Source: CAYUMU01 sp964445985 | GTDB taxonomy: Bacteria > Planctomycetota > Planctomycetia > Pirellulales > S012-138 | Assembly: GCA_964445985.1 (NCBI GenBank) | Contig: CAYUMU010000035.1 | Span: 1 to 57,314 of the forward strand | Reading direction: 5' to 3' | DNA: 57,314 nt | In this document: in pieces, positions 32,399 to 40,687 of the stretch | Position numbering within the stretch: position 1 is the stretch's first letter | Layout: the number at the start of each line of letters is the position of its first letter | Notes under the pieces: generated by a model | Databases searched by the model: none | What the model was told of the DNA's origin: nothing | What the model saw: only the letters and a program-made list of their open reading frames with translations | Translations under genes and position numbers: made by a program

Positions 32399-34255
32399 AT
32401 GATTGCCCCTTACCGAATGATATCGCTCGCGTCGGCCGTGTTCGCCGCCTTGGTAGGACTCGCCGTTTGGTCGGGCCGGCAACCGGCTCTCACGGGTGAG
32501 ACGGCCGAACGGCCCGCGGCGGCCGTCGAGATTTCGCCCTCGTCCACGTATTTGCGCCGGCCCTCCGCCGCGGCGTGGGGACCCGATGGCCGGTTCCTGT
32601 TCATTGTCAATCGCGATAGCGGCACGGTTTCCGTGCTCGATGCCGACAAGCACCAGGTGGTGGGCGAATACCCCGGCGGCCAGCGACTGGTCGATGTGGC
32701 GACCAGTTCTTCGGGAAAATCGCTGCTGGCCGTGGACGAAGCGGCTCGCGAGGTGCTGGAACTGACGATCGGCGAAGACGGCGCGGCCGTGGCGGTTTCG
32801 CAGCGATTGCCGATCCCAGGCGCGTACCCTGGCAATGTGGTGGTGTTGCCGGACGGCCGGGCCTGCGTGTCGTCGGTGTGGTCGCGGGAACTGATTTTTC
32901 TCGAGCGTTCGCCGAAGTTGGCCTCGGGGGAAGCCGGTCCCTGGCGGTTGGCTTTTCGTCTGCGGCTTCCCTTTGCGCCGCGGCTGATGTGTTGGGTTGA
33001 TGACACGCACCTGGTTGCCACCGACGCATTTGCCGGCCGGGTGGGGCTGGTGGATTTGAAGAACATGGAGCTGACCAGCAGCAGACAATTGCCGGTGCAT
33101 AATATCCGGGGGCTGGCGTTCGACGGCGAGCGACTGTGGTTTGGTTGCCAGGAACTGAACCCGGTTGCCCAGGCGAGTTTTGACGACATCCACTGGGGCA
33201 TTCTGGTCGATAACCAGATTCGCAACTTGCCGCTCGAGGCCCTGTTGAAAGAGGAATCGCCCAAGTCGGTGGACGAACTGATTCGCGAGAAGATTGCCCG
33301 AGGGGATCGGATCACGCTGAGCACGCAGGGCTTGGGGGCGGCCGATCCGGGAGGATTGTTCATCGAGCCGGGTGGTTGGCGGGTGGTGGCCCTGAGTGGC
33401 TCGCACGAGGTGGCCGTGGTTTCGTCGCAGCGGGCGGTGTTGAATTTTGTTCCCGTCGGTCTGCGGCCGGTGCAGGTGCTGCCTCGGCCGGGTGCGCGTC
33501 AGGCATACGTGATCAACCAGTTTTCCGATTCGGTATCGGTGATCGATCTGAAGACGGGCGGCCTCGTTGGCAAGCAGATTTCATTGGGTCCCATGCCCAA
33601 GCTGAGTTCGAAGGATCGCGGTGAGCGGCTGTTCTACGACGGCAGGGCCTCGCACGATACCTGGCTCAGTTGCCACAGTTGCCACCCCGACGGTCACAGC
33701 ACCGGCGGCCTGGTCGACACGCTGGGCGATGAAAGTTACGGTGCCCCGAAGCGCGTGCTCAGTTTGCTGGGTGTCAGCCAGACCGACACTTGGGCTTGGA
33801 ACGGCGGCATTAAAGAACTGCACGAGCAAGTTCGCAAGTCGATCGATTCCACCATGCACGGCCAGCCGCTTTCGGCGGAGGCCGTGCAAGATATGGTGGC
33901 CTATTTGTTCACGCTCAAACCGCCGCCCCCCCTCGATCCGCCCCGAACCGAGGCCGATCGGCAGGTTATTGCCCGCGGTCAGGCTGTTTTTCATCGCGAA
34001 GGCTGCGCCAATTGCCACGTGCCTCCGTTGACATACACCACGCAAGGGGCTTTTGAGGTTGGGGTGGCCGACGAATTGGGGGCGGAAAAGTTCAATCCGC
34101 CGTCGCTGCTGGGAGTGGGGCACCGCGATCGATTGCTGCACGACAATCGAGCCGCTGGTCTGGAGTCGCTATTTGTGGAGCATGGTCATCAATTGAAGAA
34201 CGCCTTGCCCAAGCAGGATCTGGCCGATTTGGTTCGATTCTTGCGCAGTTTATGA
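32399..34255 (+). CDS. Beta-propeller / di-heme cytochrome c peroxidase-like fusion
   Basis: The 618-residue exported protein starts with a signal or anchor (ISLASAVFAALVGLAVWSG). Residues 50-395 form a YVTN-type propeller (GPDGRFLFIVNRDSGTVSVLDADK and AYVINQFSDSVSVIDLKTG are the clearest blades). The C-terminal 200 residues are c-type cytochrome with two heme sites, CHSCH at 425-429 and CANCH at 536-540, like the di-heme cytochrome c peroxidase/MauG family (SSKDRGERLFYDGRASHDTW precedes the first heme, NPPSLLGVG follows the second). It is likely a periplasmic electron-transfer or oxidation enzyme; the substrate is unknown. Confidence 0.85.
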   Translation: MIAPYRMISLASAVFAALVGLAVWSGRQPALTGETAERPAAAVEISPSSTYLRRPSAAAWGPDGRFLFIVNRDSGTVSVLDADKHQVVGEYPGGQRLVDVATSSSGKSLLAVDEAAREVLELTIGEDGAAVAVSQRLPIPGAYPGNVVVLPDGRACVSSVWSRELIFLERSPKLASGEAGPWRLAFRLRLPFAPRLMCWVDDTHLVATDAFAGRVGLVDLKNMELTSSRQLPVHNIRGLAFDGERLWFGCQELNPVAQASFDDIHWGILVDNQIRNLPLEALLKEESPKSVDELIREKIARGDRITLSTQGLGAADPGGLFIEPGGWRVVALSGSHEVAVVSSQRAVLNFVPVGLRPVQVLPRPGARQAYVINQFSDSVSVIDLKTGGLVGKQISLGPMPKLSSKDRGERLFYDGRASHDTWLSCHSCHPDGHSTGGLVDTLGDESYGAPKRVLSLLGVSQTDTWAWNGGIKELHEQVRKSIDSTMHGQPLSAEAVQDMVAYLFTLKPPPPLDPPRTEADRQVIARGQAVFHREGCANCHVPPLTYTTQGAFEVGVADELGAEKFNPPSLLGVGHRDRLLHDNRAAGLESLFVEHGHQLKNALPKQDLADLVRFLRSL

Positions 34256-34538
34256 AGTTCTTGGCGGCCAAAGGGTGGTGGAAACTGCCAGCGTTGCTTA
34301 CAATGAGTGACCGGGGTGCAATTCTGCGCATGTTTATTGTGCGGAATTGCAAGCAGGGCTTTGCATGGGTCAAAGCCGGCTTATCCATCCCGCCTGCCGG
34401 CGGTCGGATCTGTGCCTGACCAGGAACACCGATCGCTTGTTGTTCGCGAGCGACCAACCGTGCGAGTGGCGTTTGAATTTTTCTGCTCCCACGTTTGGTA
34501 TCCCGTGCATGTTGATTGTCGTTCGTCCCTGCCATAGT

Positions 34539-34544
34539 GGAGGG
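34539..34544 (+). promoter_or_regulatory. Ribosome binding site deciding a TTG start
   Basis: GGAGGG lies eight bases before TTG at 34553, the only suitable start for the DoxX-like protein, whose first membrane helix begins at once. Confidence 0.5.
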
Positions 34545-34552
34545 CGCCTCGC

Positions 34553-35944
34553 TTGAGCGGCCGCTTCCAGATTTCCATCGTTGCTGTTGTGGCATTCGTG
34601 ATTGTGCGAGTGGCCATTGGTTGGCATTTTCTTTACGAAGGCACCTGGAAATACCGGCATGCCAAGTTCACCGCCGAACCGTTCCTAAAACAAGCGCGAG
34701 GGCCGTTTGCCGTTTGGTATCGGGAATTGATCCCCGATTACTATGGCGACGAACGTCTGAGCCAAGAGCGGATGTCGGCAAGGTGGGAAGACCTGCGCGA
34801 CCGCTACGTGCTGCGGTACAACTTTAGCGATGAACAGAAGCAGTCTGCCGACGGGGCTTTGCAACGCCGCAAGAAGCAGCTTTCGGACCTGATTCAAGAG
34901 GCCAGCGAAGACGAACAAAAAAACCCCATCTTGGTGGAAAGCCAAGAGGTGGTGGAATATCAGACCTCGCTGGAAAACTGGCGAGAGAAAGCCGGCCTGG
35001 CCACCACCCGCGAAATCCCCTTCGAAAGTGAACGGCAGTGGAAAAAGTGGCAAGAAATCCAGGGAAAAATCGCTCCCCTGCTGGCCAGCGTGTCGAAAGT
35101 CGACGAGGCCTTTGCCGACGATCTGCGCCGCATGGTGACGCCTGCCCAGCGGCAGTCGAGCGTGGGCTCGGCCCTCGGCTTTAGCCCCGATTGGGTTGCT
35201 TTTTCGATCGGAGCCGCGATCTGGTGGGCCTTGTCGTGCGTACTGTTCTACGTTGGTTGTTGGGTGTCTGGGCAAAGTCCGCCCGGCCTGTTCAAGGCGC
35301 TAGCGCTGGTGACGGGCGCGAATGTGTTCTCGCTTTCCATTACCTTCGCCCTGTTGGGCTTGACCACCTGGCTATTTGGTCGGGCCGGCATGCTGCTGCA
35401 GTTCGATGTGCTGAGCGCCTTGGGATTGTTGGCGCTGCTCGTTAATTTTGCGTTTTTTGTTGGCGTGGGAGGGCGGATGTATGCTGGGGGAATTCCCTCG
35501 GATCGCGGCCCTCGCATTGCCGGAGTACAAGGTGGGCTGCACCTGCTTTTGGCCGTGGCCGCGTATGCCACGCTTTGGCTGCGATTGCTGGAAGCGGAGC
35601 CCGCCCAGTGGACGCGGCTCGACATTTTAGAAGCGATGACGACCTACGGTCTGATCATCATTGGCATTTGCCTGATGGTGGGGCTGTTCACGCGATTAGC
35701 GGCCTTGGGCGGGGCGATCTTCCTGCTCACAGCCGTGGTGCTGGCACAAGTTGCCTGGCCGGGTTACTATCCGCAGTTGCCCCCCTCGGCCGGGCATTCG
35801 CTCATCATCAATAAAGAAGTTATCGAAATGCTCGTCTTGTTCGCCTTGGCGACCACGCATGTGGGCCGCTGGGGAGGGCTCGACTTCTTCGTTCATTATC
35901 TCGTCACACTCCCCATTTTTGGCAAAGGGCGTGGCAATGCGTAG
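34553..35944 (+). CDS. DoxX-like membrane protein with large soluble insert
   Basis: The 463-residue product has a first membrane helix (IVAVVAFVIVRVAIGWHFLYEG), the usual DoxX opening, including the W-H/E-G positions. A charged soluble segment of about 190 residues (30-215), helical and Glu/Lys-rich, follows, and then five or more membrane helices, with the last part (YGLIIIGICLMVGLFTRLAALGG, NKEVIEMLVLFALATTHVG) matching the DoxX/SURF4-like core. It starts with TTG. It overlaps the Gfo/Idh/MocA gene downstream by eight bases, so the two are translated together. The function is not known; DoxX relatives are linked to redox at the membrane. Confidence 0.82.
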   Translation: MSGRFQISIVAVVAFVIVRVAIGWHFLYEGTWKYRHAKFTAEPFLKQARGPFAVWYRELIPDYYGDERLSQERMSARWEDLRDRYVLRYNFSDEQKQSADGALQRRKKQLSDLIQEASEDEQKNPILVESQEVVEYQTSLENWREKAGLATTREIPFESERQWKKWQEIQGKIAPLLASVSKVDEAFADDLRRMVTPAQRQSSVGSALGFSPDWVAFSIGAAIWWALSCVLFYVGCWVSGQSPPGLFKALALVTGANVFSLSITFALLGLTTWLFGRAGMLLQFDVLSALGLLALLVNFAFFVGVGGRMYAGGIPSDRGPRIAGVQGGLHLLLAVAAYATLWLRLLEAEPAQWTRLDILEAMTTYGLIIIGICLMVGLFTRLAALGGAIFLLTAVVLAQVAWPGYYPQLPPSAGHSLIINKEVIEMLVLFALATTHVGRWGGLDFFVHYLVTLPIFGKGRGNA

Positions 35945-37670
35945 TCCGACTCCCGAAGAAAAGGCCATTGGCCAAGAAAACTTTTACGGCGCCATCGCCA
36001 GCCCTCACCTTTCGCGGCGCGAATTCCTGCTGGGCAGCGCCGCGGCCGGGTTAGTCTCGGGCGGCGGATTGGGCGCTTTTTACTTTGGCTACGGCCGCAG
36101 CGTGGGCAACCCCGTGCGGGTGGGCTTCATCGGCACGGGCGACGAAGGCAGCGTGCTGATCGGCGCCCACAATCCCGAATACCTCAACGTGGTGGCCATT
36201 GCCGATATTCGCCCCTACAACCTGTATCGGGCGTTCCACGGCGACCAAAGCTCGCCCAATGCCTACCTGGTGCGGCCGGGGTTGCTGAACAAGTACGACT
36301 GGAAGTCGGAAGAGCAGGCTCGCAAGCAGGTCAAGGTTTACGACCAGGACTACCACGCCCTCCTCGACGACGACGACGTGGAAGCCGTCGTCATTGCCCT
36401 GCCGCTGCACCTGCACCACGTGGTGGCGATCGAGGCCATGAAACGCGGCAAGCACGTGCTGACCGAAAAACTGATGGCCCACAGCGTGCATCAGTGCAAA
36501 GAAATGTCGCGGGTGTCGCAAGAAACCGGTCTGCTGCTGGCCACCGGCCATCAGCGCCACTACAGCGTGCTGTACGATAACGCCGTGGCCATGATTCGCG
36601 ACGGCTTGCTTGGCCAATTGCACAGCATTCGGGCTCAGTGGCACCGCGGCAATTTGCCGGGCAACGATAGCTGGCAGCCCGATCTTCCTGCCAAAATCAT
36701 CGAAGATCTGGCAGCCATTGATAAGCGGCTCAACGATTCCAAGACCGATGGTTACACCATCGGCGTGCTTGAGGAACGTCAAAAGCGGTATATCGAAATG
36801 GCCAAGGATGCCATCCTTGGAGTGAAGGACGAAAAGACCGGCAAGACCCTGGCCGAAGCCTACGGCTACGAGGAGAAAACCGGCTACGGTCCCGATGGCA
36901 AGCTGGTAATCTCGCCGCTCGAAGAGCTGATTCGCTGGCGGTTGTTCGATCGCACCGGTGGCGGCCTGATGGCCGAACTTGGCAGCCATCAACTCGACGC
37001 GGCCGGCATCTTCATCAGCGCCATGCAAGAAGGCGGCAAAAAGGCCCTGCCGCTCACGGTTTCGGCCATGGGCGGCCGGTCGCTGTTCCCGCACGACCGC
37101 GACGTGGACGATCACGTGTACTGCATGTACGAGTTCCCCAACCCCGCCTATGTGCCCGACGATCCCTCCACGCACCATAACAAGGTGGGCGTGTCCTACT
37201 CCAGCATCAACGGCAACGGCTTCGGCGGTTACGGCGAAGTGGTGATGGGCACCGAAGGCACGCTGGTGCTCGAGCGCGAGCAAGAAGTGCTGCTGTATCC
37301 GCGAGAAGGCTTGACCCGCGTGGGCGTGAGCAAGAAGAAAGATGCCGCGGTGCTCGACACCACGGCCAGCGGCGGCGGTGACGCGGCCGTGGCCAAGGCC
37401 GCCCTGGATTCCGGCCCGATCAGTCGCGGCTACACCGAGGAAATGGAACACTTCGCCTGGTGCATCCGCAACCCTTCGGCCGAAAATCAGCCCAAGTGCC
37501 ATCCGGCCGTGGCCCTGGGCGATGCCGTGATCGCACTCACCACGAACATCGCCATCGCGCGGGCCAAGAAGGGCGAAAGCGGCATGATGAAGTTCGATCC
37601 CAATTGGTTCAAGATCGAAAGCGATGCCACGCCAGAGGGCGTAAAGCCCGACGTCAAGCAGTATACCTAG
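35937..37670 (+). CDS. Tat-exported Gfo/Idh/MocA family oxidoreductase
   Basis: The 577-residue product carries a Tat signal (SRREFLLGSAAAGLVSGGG) and then a Gfo/Idh/MocA nucleotide-binding domain (VRVGFIGTGDEGSVLIGAH, VAIADIRPYN, VVIALPLHLHHVVAIEAMKRGKH in two parts, with TEKLM in place of EKP). The catalytic domain carries GGGLMAELGSHQLDAAGIF. It is about 200 residues longer than the standard family, with an insertion around 235-310 (KRLNDSKTDGYTIGVLEERQ). The ATG at 35937 lies inside the end of the DoxX-like gene. Export by Tat suggests a cofactor already bound in the cytoplasm. The substrate is unknown. Confidence 0.9.
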   Translation: MRSPTPEEKAIGQENFYGAIASPHLSRREFLLGSAAAGLVSGGGLGAFYFGYGRSVGNPVRVGFIGTGDEGSVLIGAHNPEYLNVVAIADIRPYNLYRAFHGDQSSPNAYLVRPGLLNKYDWKSEEQARKQVKVYDQDYHALLDDDDVEAVVIALPLHLHHVVAIEAMKRGKHVLTEKLMAHSVHQCKEMSRVSQETGLLLATGHQRHYSVLYDNAVAMIRDGLLGQLHSIRAQWHRGNLPGNDSWQPDLPAKIIEDLAAIDKRLNDSKTDGYTIGVLEERQKRYIEMAKDAILGVKDEKTGKTLAEAYGYEEKTGYGPDGKLVISPLEELIRWRLFDRTGGGLMAELGSHQLDAAGIFISAMQEGGKKALPLTVSAMGGRSLFPHDRDVDDHVYCMYEFPNPAYVPDDPSTHHNKVGVSYSSINGNGFGGYGEVVMGTEGTLVLEREQEVLLYPREGLTRVGVSKKKDAAVLDTTASGGGDAAVAKAALDSGPISRGYTEEMEHFAWCIRNPSAENQPKCHPAVALGDAVIALTTNIAIARAKKGESGMMKFDPNWFKIESDATPEGVKPDVKQYT

Positions 37671-37745
37671 CTCGGGCGATCTGCCAGCGGATTGCTTGCC
37701 ATTAAGAAGATCCCCGTCCAGTTGAAATAACTGGCCGGGTGACAT

Positions 37746-37797
37746 AGTCGCCTTTCGCTCCGCGAAAGGATGTGCTGTCGCGGAGCGAAAGCCGACT
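37746..37797. terminator. Long hairpin between convergent Gfo/Idh and nuoM-like genes
   Basis: AGTCGCCTTTCGCTCCGCG pairs with CGCGGAGCGAAAGCCGACT over 19 bp with one mismatch across a 14-base loop. A shortened copy lies at 46241-46269. Position between two converging genes suits a bidirectional terminator. Confidence 0.6.
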
Positions 37798-37859
37798 CTA
37801 TTGCTCGTGCGATCCTTGCTCCGCCTTCCAGTGGGCTGCTCGGCTCTTGAGCACACCCG

Positions 37860-39308
37860 CTAATCGATTGGCCACAGCGGCTTGGGCTCCTCGTTCTCGG
37901 CATGTTCCACCGCTGTCTTCACGTTGCCAGCCCGCTGGGCAAACAGCGATGACGCCGCATGGTGTCGTGAAGAAACGCCCGGTTGTGGATAGATTCCACC
38001 CCCGAGTATGAGAATGGCCAATGTCAGCACGGCCAACCGCTCGCGGGGCTTTCGCCGCAGATTTACCGATGGCGCATATAACCGACCCGTGAAAATCTTG
38101 AAGAATGCGTGCACCACGGCAATGCCATTGATGGCCGCGGCCACCACCAGTGCCATTCCCAGGTAGGGATAAACCTGGACCACGCCGTCCATCAACAATT
38201 CGGTGCCGATGAATCCAAACGTACCAGGGAAGCCGACGCTGGCCAGTCCCGTGAGCAGGAAAAACGCCGCCAGCGTCGGCGTATGCTCATACAGCCCGTG
38301 AAAACTCATCAGCGACAGGCGCCCCGTGCGAGCTTCGATGGCCCGGAGCGTGAGGCCAAAGCCGGTGAGCGATATGCCGACCGACAGCCACACGCATAGC
38401 GCTCCTGTCAATCCAATCGGCGTTACGCTCTCCAGCCCAACCATGACCAAGGCAGAGTAGCTGAGAAACAGATAGCAAAAGAATCGTCGCGCCTCGCGCT
38501 GCACCAACACCATGCCCGAGGCGTAAAGGGCCGTGATCAGTGAAACAACCCCGATGCTTTGCAGCACCCAGTCGGGCGAAGCCGGCAACAGCAAGCGAAT
38601 GGCCGCATAGGCGCCTGCCATCGGCGTCACAAACAATAACGCCGTGCCGAAGGTGGCATGCTCGAACAGATCGCTCATCCAGCAATGTAGCGGCGCCATG
38701 CCGGAGCGAATGAAAACGGCGATTAGCAGCGGCAAAAGCGCCCATATGGAGTGTTGCTCTGCATCGGCTTCGAGTTCGATCATTGCCCAGCTAATGGACA
38801 TGAAAGCCACAAAGAGTGTCATGTGAATCACATAGACTCTCGTTGGCTTCTGCCGAGCGCGGAGCTCAAGGTAGGGGGGGATCACACCGGCTGAAAGCAG
38901 CACGATCACCGCCCACGGCTCCTGACAACTGAGCGTGGCCAGCAGCAAACCGAGCGAAGCCAGATTCCAGGCAAACGAAAAACGTCGCTGCTTGTTGCGG
39001 GGAGTGGCCAAAATGGTGAGCGTATAGATCAAAGCCGTGAGCGGCAGCAGCGGGGCGCTCAGGTCATCGATCACAAACACGTCTTCGCCGAAGACGGTTC
39101 CCAGCAAGTCCCAGCGGTCGTGGGCTTCGCTCGCATGCAGCAAGCCAAAGTCTTGCCAGGCCGATGCCGCGCAGAACAGCGAAAGGCCCGCGAGAATGCT
39201 CGCCCACCGATGCGCGAAATCGGAATCCCGCCGCCGCCCCAGGAATAGGGCGCCGATCATCGGTATGGCGATCGCGAGTTCCAGCCAGGGCAAATGCAGT
39301 TGGATCAT
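37860..39308 (-). CDS. NuoM-like proton-translocating membrane subunit
   Basis: The 482-residue product is a multi-helix membrane protein of the proton-conducting NADH-quinone oxidoreductase / Mrp antiporter family (PF00361 type), closest to NuoM/NuoN. About a dozen hydrophobic helices are visible. Landmarks include IRSGMAPLHCWMSDLFEHATFGTALLF in two parts, GLASVGFPGTFGFIGTELLMDG and AAINGIAVVHAFFKIFTG, with Glu/Lys/His positions in the usual membrane sites. It is the last gene of the sulP-dabA-nuoL-like operon and overlaps the gene before it by four bases (ATGA). No other nuo genes are present, so it serves the DabA complex, not respiratory complex I. Confidence 0.85.
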   Translation of the reverse strand: MIQLHLPWLELAIAIPMIGALFLGRRRDSDFAHRWASILAGLSLFCAASAWQDFGLLHASEAHDRWDLLGTVFGEDVFVIDDLSAPLLPLTALIYTLTILATPRNKQRRFSFAWNLASLGLLLATLSCQEPWAVIVLLSAGVIPPYLELRARQKPTRVYVIHMTLFVAFMSISWAMIELEADAEQHSIWALLPLLIAVFIRSGMAPLHCWMSDLFEHATFGTALLFVTPMAGAYAAIRLLLPASPDWVLQSIGVVSLITALYASGMVLVQREARRFFCYLFLSYSALVMVGLESVTPIGLTGALCVWLSVGISLTGFGLTLRAIEARTGRLSLMSFHGLYEHTPTLAAFFLLTGLASVGFPGTFGFIGTELLMDGVVQVYPYLGMALVVAAAINGIAVVHAFFKIFTGRLYAPSVNLRRKPRERLAVLTLAILILGGGIYPQPGVSSRHHAASSLFAQRAGNVKTAVEHAENEEPKPLWPID

Positions 39309-40687
39309 GCTAGGTCTTCTATCGTTCCGGCACTGGGGGCCACGGAATCCGACTCTCGCGACGCGCCGCCGGCGAGCGCGTTGGTCCAGCGCCGCTCCAG
39401 TCTGTCAAAAAACTGAAAGACCCCCAGAAACGGCCGGGCAATGAAGTCTGTCAGAATTGTATCAAGATATCCCCGCTCAATTCCCAGCCGGTAAATCTGC
39501 AGTCGCAACCGTTCCGGAATGGTCCGCTCAAGAAAGCCGGCGGCTCGCAGCTTGGCGCCCAGGGCGTTCTCCAAGTAGCGATAGTCTTGCAGCAGCGACG
39601 AGGCTCGCAAGAACTGCAAGGTTCGCAGGCAGGCGTGGCCCAAAATATGCACCAGGGCCAGGTAGCGGAAGCCCAGTCCGATCTCCGCCACAATCAGGCC
39701 CACTTGTGTGAGTGACGCAAAGGAAAGCGCCGACTTGATATCGGATTGCACGCGACTGGCCAACGCGGCATAGATGGCGGTGATGAGCCCAATACTGACG
39801 ACGCACACCGACAACAACAGGGACCGCTCAAGCAGAGGACTAACACGCAACAAGAGAAACGCGCCCAGGTGCACCGATAACGCGCCGTAGAAGACAGCGC
39901 TCGAAGGCGTAGGGCCTTCCATCGCCCGAGGCAACCAGCCAGAAAATGGCACCAGCGCCGATTTTCCCGCGGCGGCCACCAGCAGCAACAAACCTACGAA
40001 GAGCGCCTGGCCCGCCGATAACGATGAGTGCCCTTCGGGCCAGGGGCCGGCGCCCATCACGCGTTCGAAATCGCCCTCGCCGATCATATGATGCAATGCC
40101 ACGGCGGCCACGAGAAAGGCCGCGTCGGCAACTCGGTACACGGCCCACACCCGTAAACCATTGCGAACCGGCCCCACGCGATCCTGGAAGAAGGCCACGA
40201 GCAGCGCCGAGGAAAGGCCGACCAGTTCCCACCCGGTGAACAGTGTTTCAATCGTGCCAGCCAGAGAACTGAGCACCATGCCTAGCAGGAACATGGCATA
40301 AAGCACAAAGAACCGATTGAACCCCTGCTCACGGTGCATGTACTTGGTGGCGAATGCGCCAATCGTGCCGCACAGCAAAAATGACAACAACACCAGCGGC
40401 ACCGAGAGCCGGTCATACACCAGTTTCAAGGCGAAGTGAAAATGCGGGATCACGGCCCAGTTGCCGATCTCAATCGGCACATGGCGCGTACCCAGGATCA
40501 ACATTTCGGCCAGCATGACGCACGAAGCCGCCAGGCCCGTCCAAACCGACAGTTGAATGCAACGGCCGATCGCACGTTCATTGAGAGGACGGTCGAGCAG
40601 GGTAGGAATGCCGAGAGCCGCCAGTAGCACGCAGGGTGAAATCACCGCGATCAAGCCGGCAACGCGAAAGATGAGATCATTTTCCAT
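39305..40687 (-). CDS. dabB: NuoL-like subunit, DabB-type
   Basis: The 460-residue product is a NuoL/MrpA-like membrane protein of the type that partners DabA (DabB). The core is clear: LFTGWELVGLSSALLVAFF, YRVADAAFLVAAVALHH, LLLVAAAGKSALVPFSGWLPRAMEGPTPSSAVFYGALSVH in segments, with the conserved Lys in AGKSA and the Glu of WELVG. The C-terminal part is a long amphipathic helix region ending in a soluble tail. Its ATG overlaps the dabA stop by one base (TAATG), so the two are translationally coupled. It probably moves cations so as to drive DabA. Confidence 0.87.
   Translation of the reverse strand: MENDLIFRVAGLIAVISPCVLLAALGIPTLLDRPLNERAIGRCIQLSVWTGLAASCVMLAEMLILGTRHVPIEIGNWAVIPHFHFALKLVYDRLSVPLVLLSFLLCGTIGAFATKYMHREQGFNRFFVLYAMFLLGMVLSSLAGTIETLFTGWELVGLSSALLVAFFQDRVGPVRNGLRVWAVYRVADAAFLVAAVALHHMIGEGDFERVMGAGPWPEGHSSLSAGQALFVGLLLLVAAAGKSALVPFSGWLPRAMEGPTPSSAVFYGALSVHLGAFLLLRVSPLLERSLLLSVCVVSIGLITAIYAALASRVQSDIKSALSFASLTQVGLIVAEIGLGFRYLALVHILGHACLRTLQFLRASSLLQDYRYLENALGAKLRAAGFLERTIPERLRLQIYRLGIERGYLDTILTDFIARPFLGVFQFFDRLERRWTNALAGGASRESDSVAPSAGTIEDLA

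Noticed and set aside
31778..33406. 542-codon minus-strand frame
   Set aside because: Covers repeats and the antisense of the propeller domain; Arg/Pro/Ser-rich with no motif.
36051..37856. 601-codon minus-strand frame opposite the Tat Gfo/Idh gene
   Set aside because: Antisense shadow; His/Gly/Val-rich and without a family.
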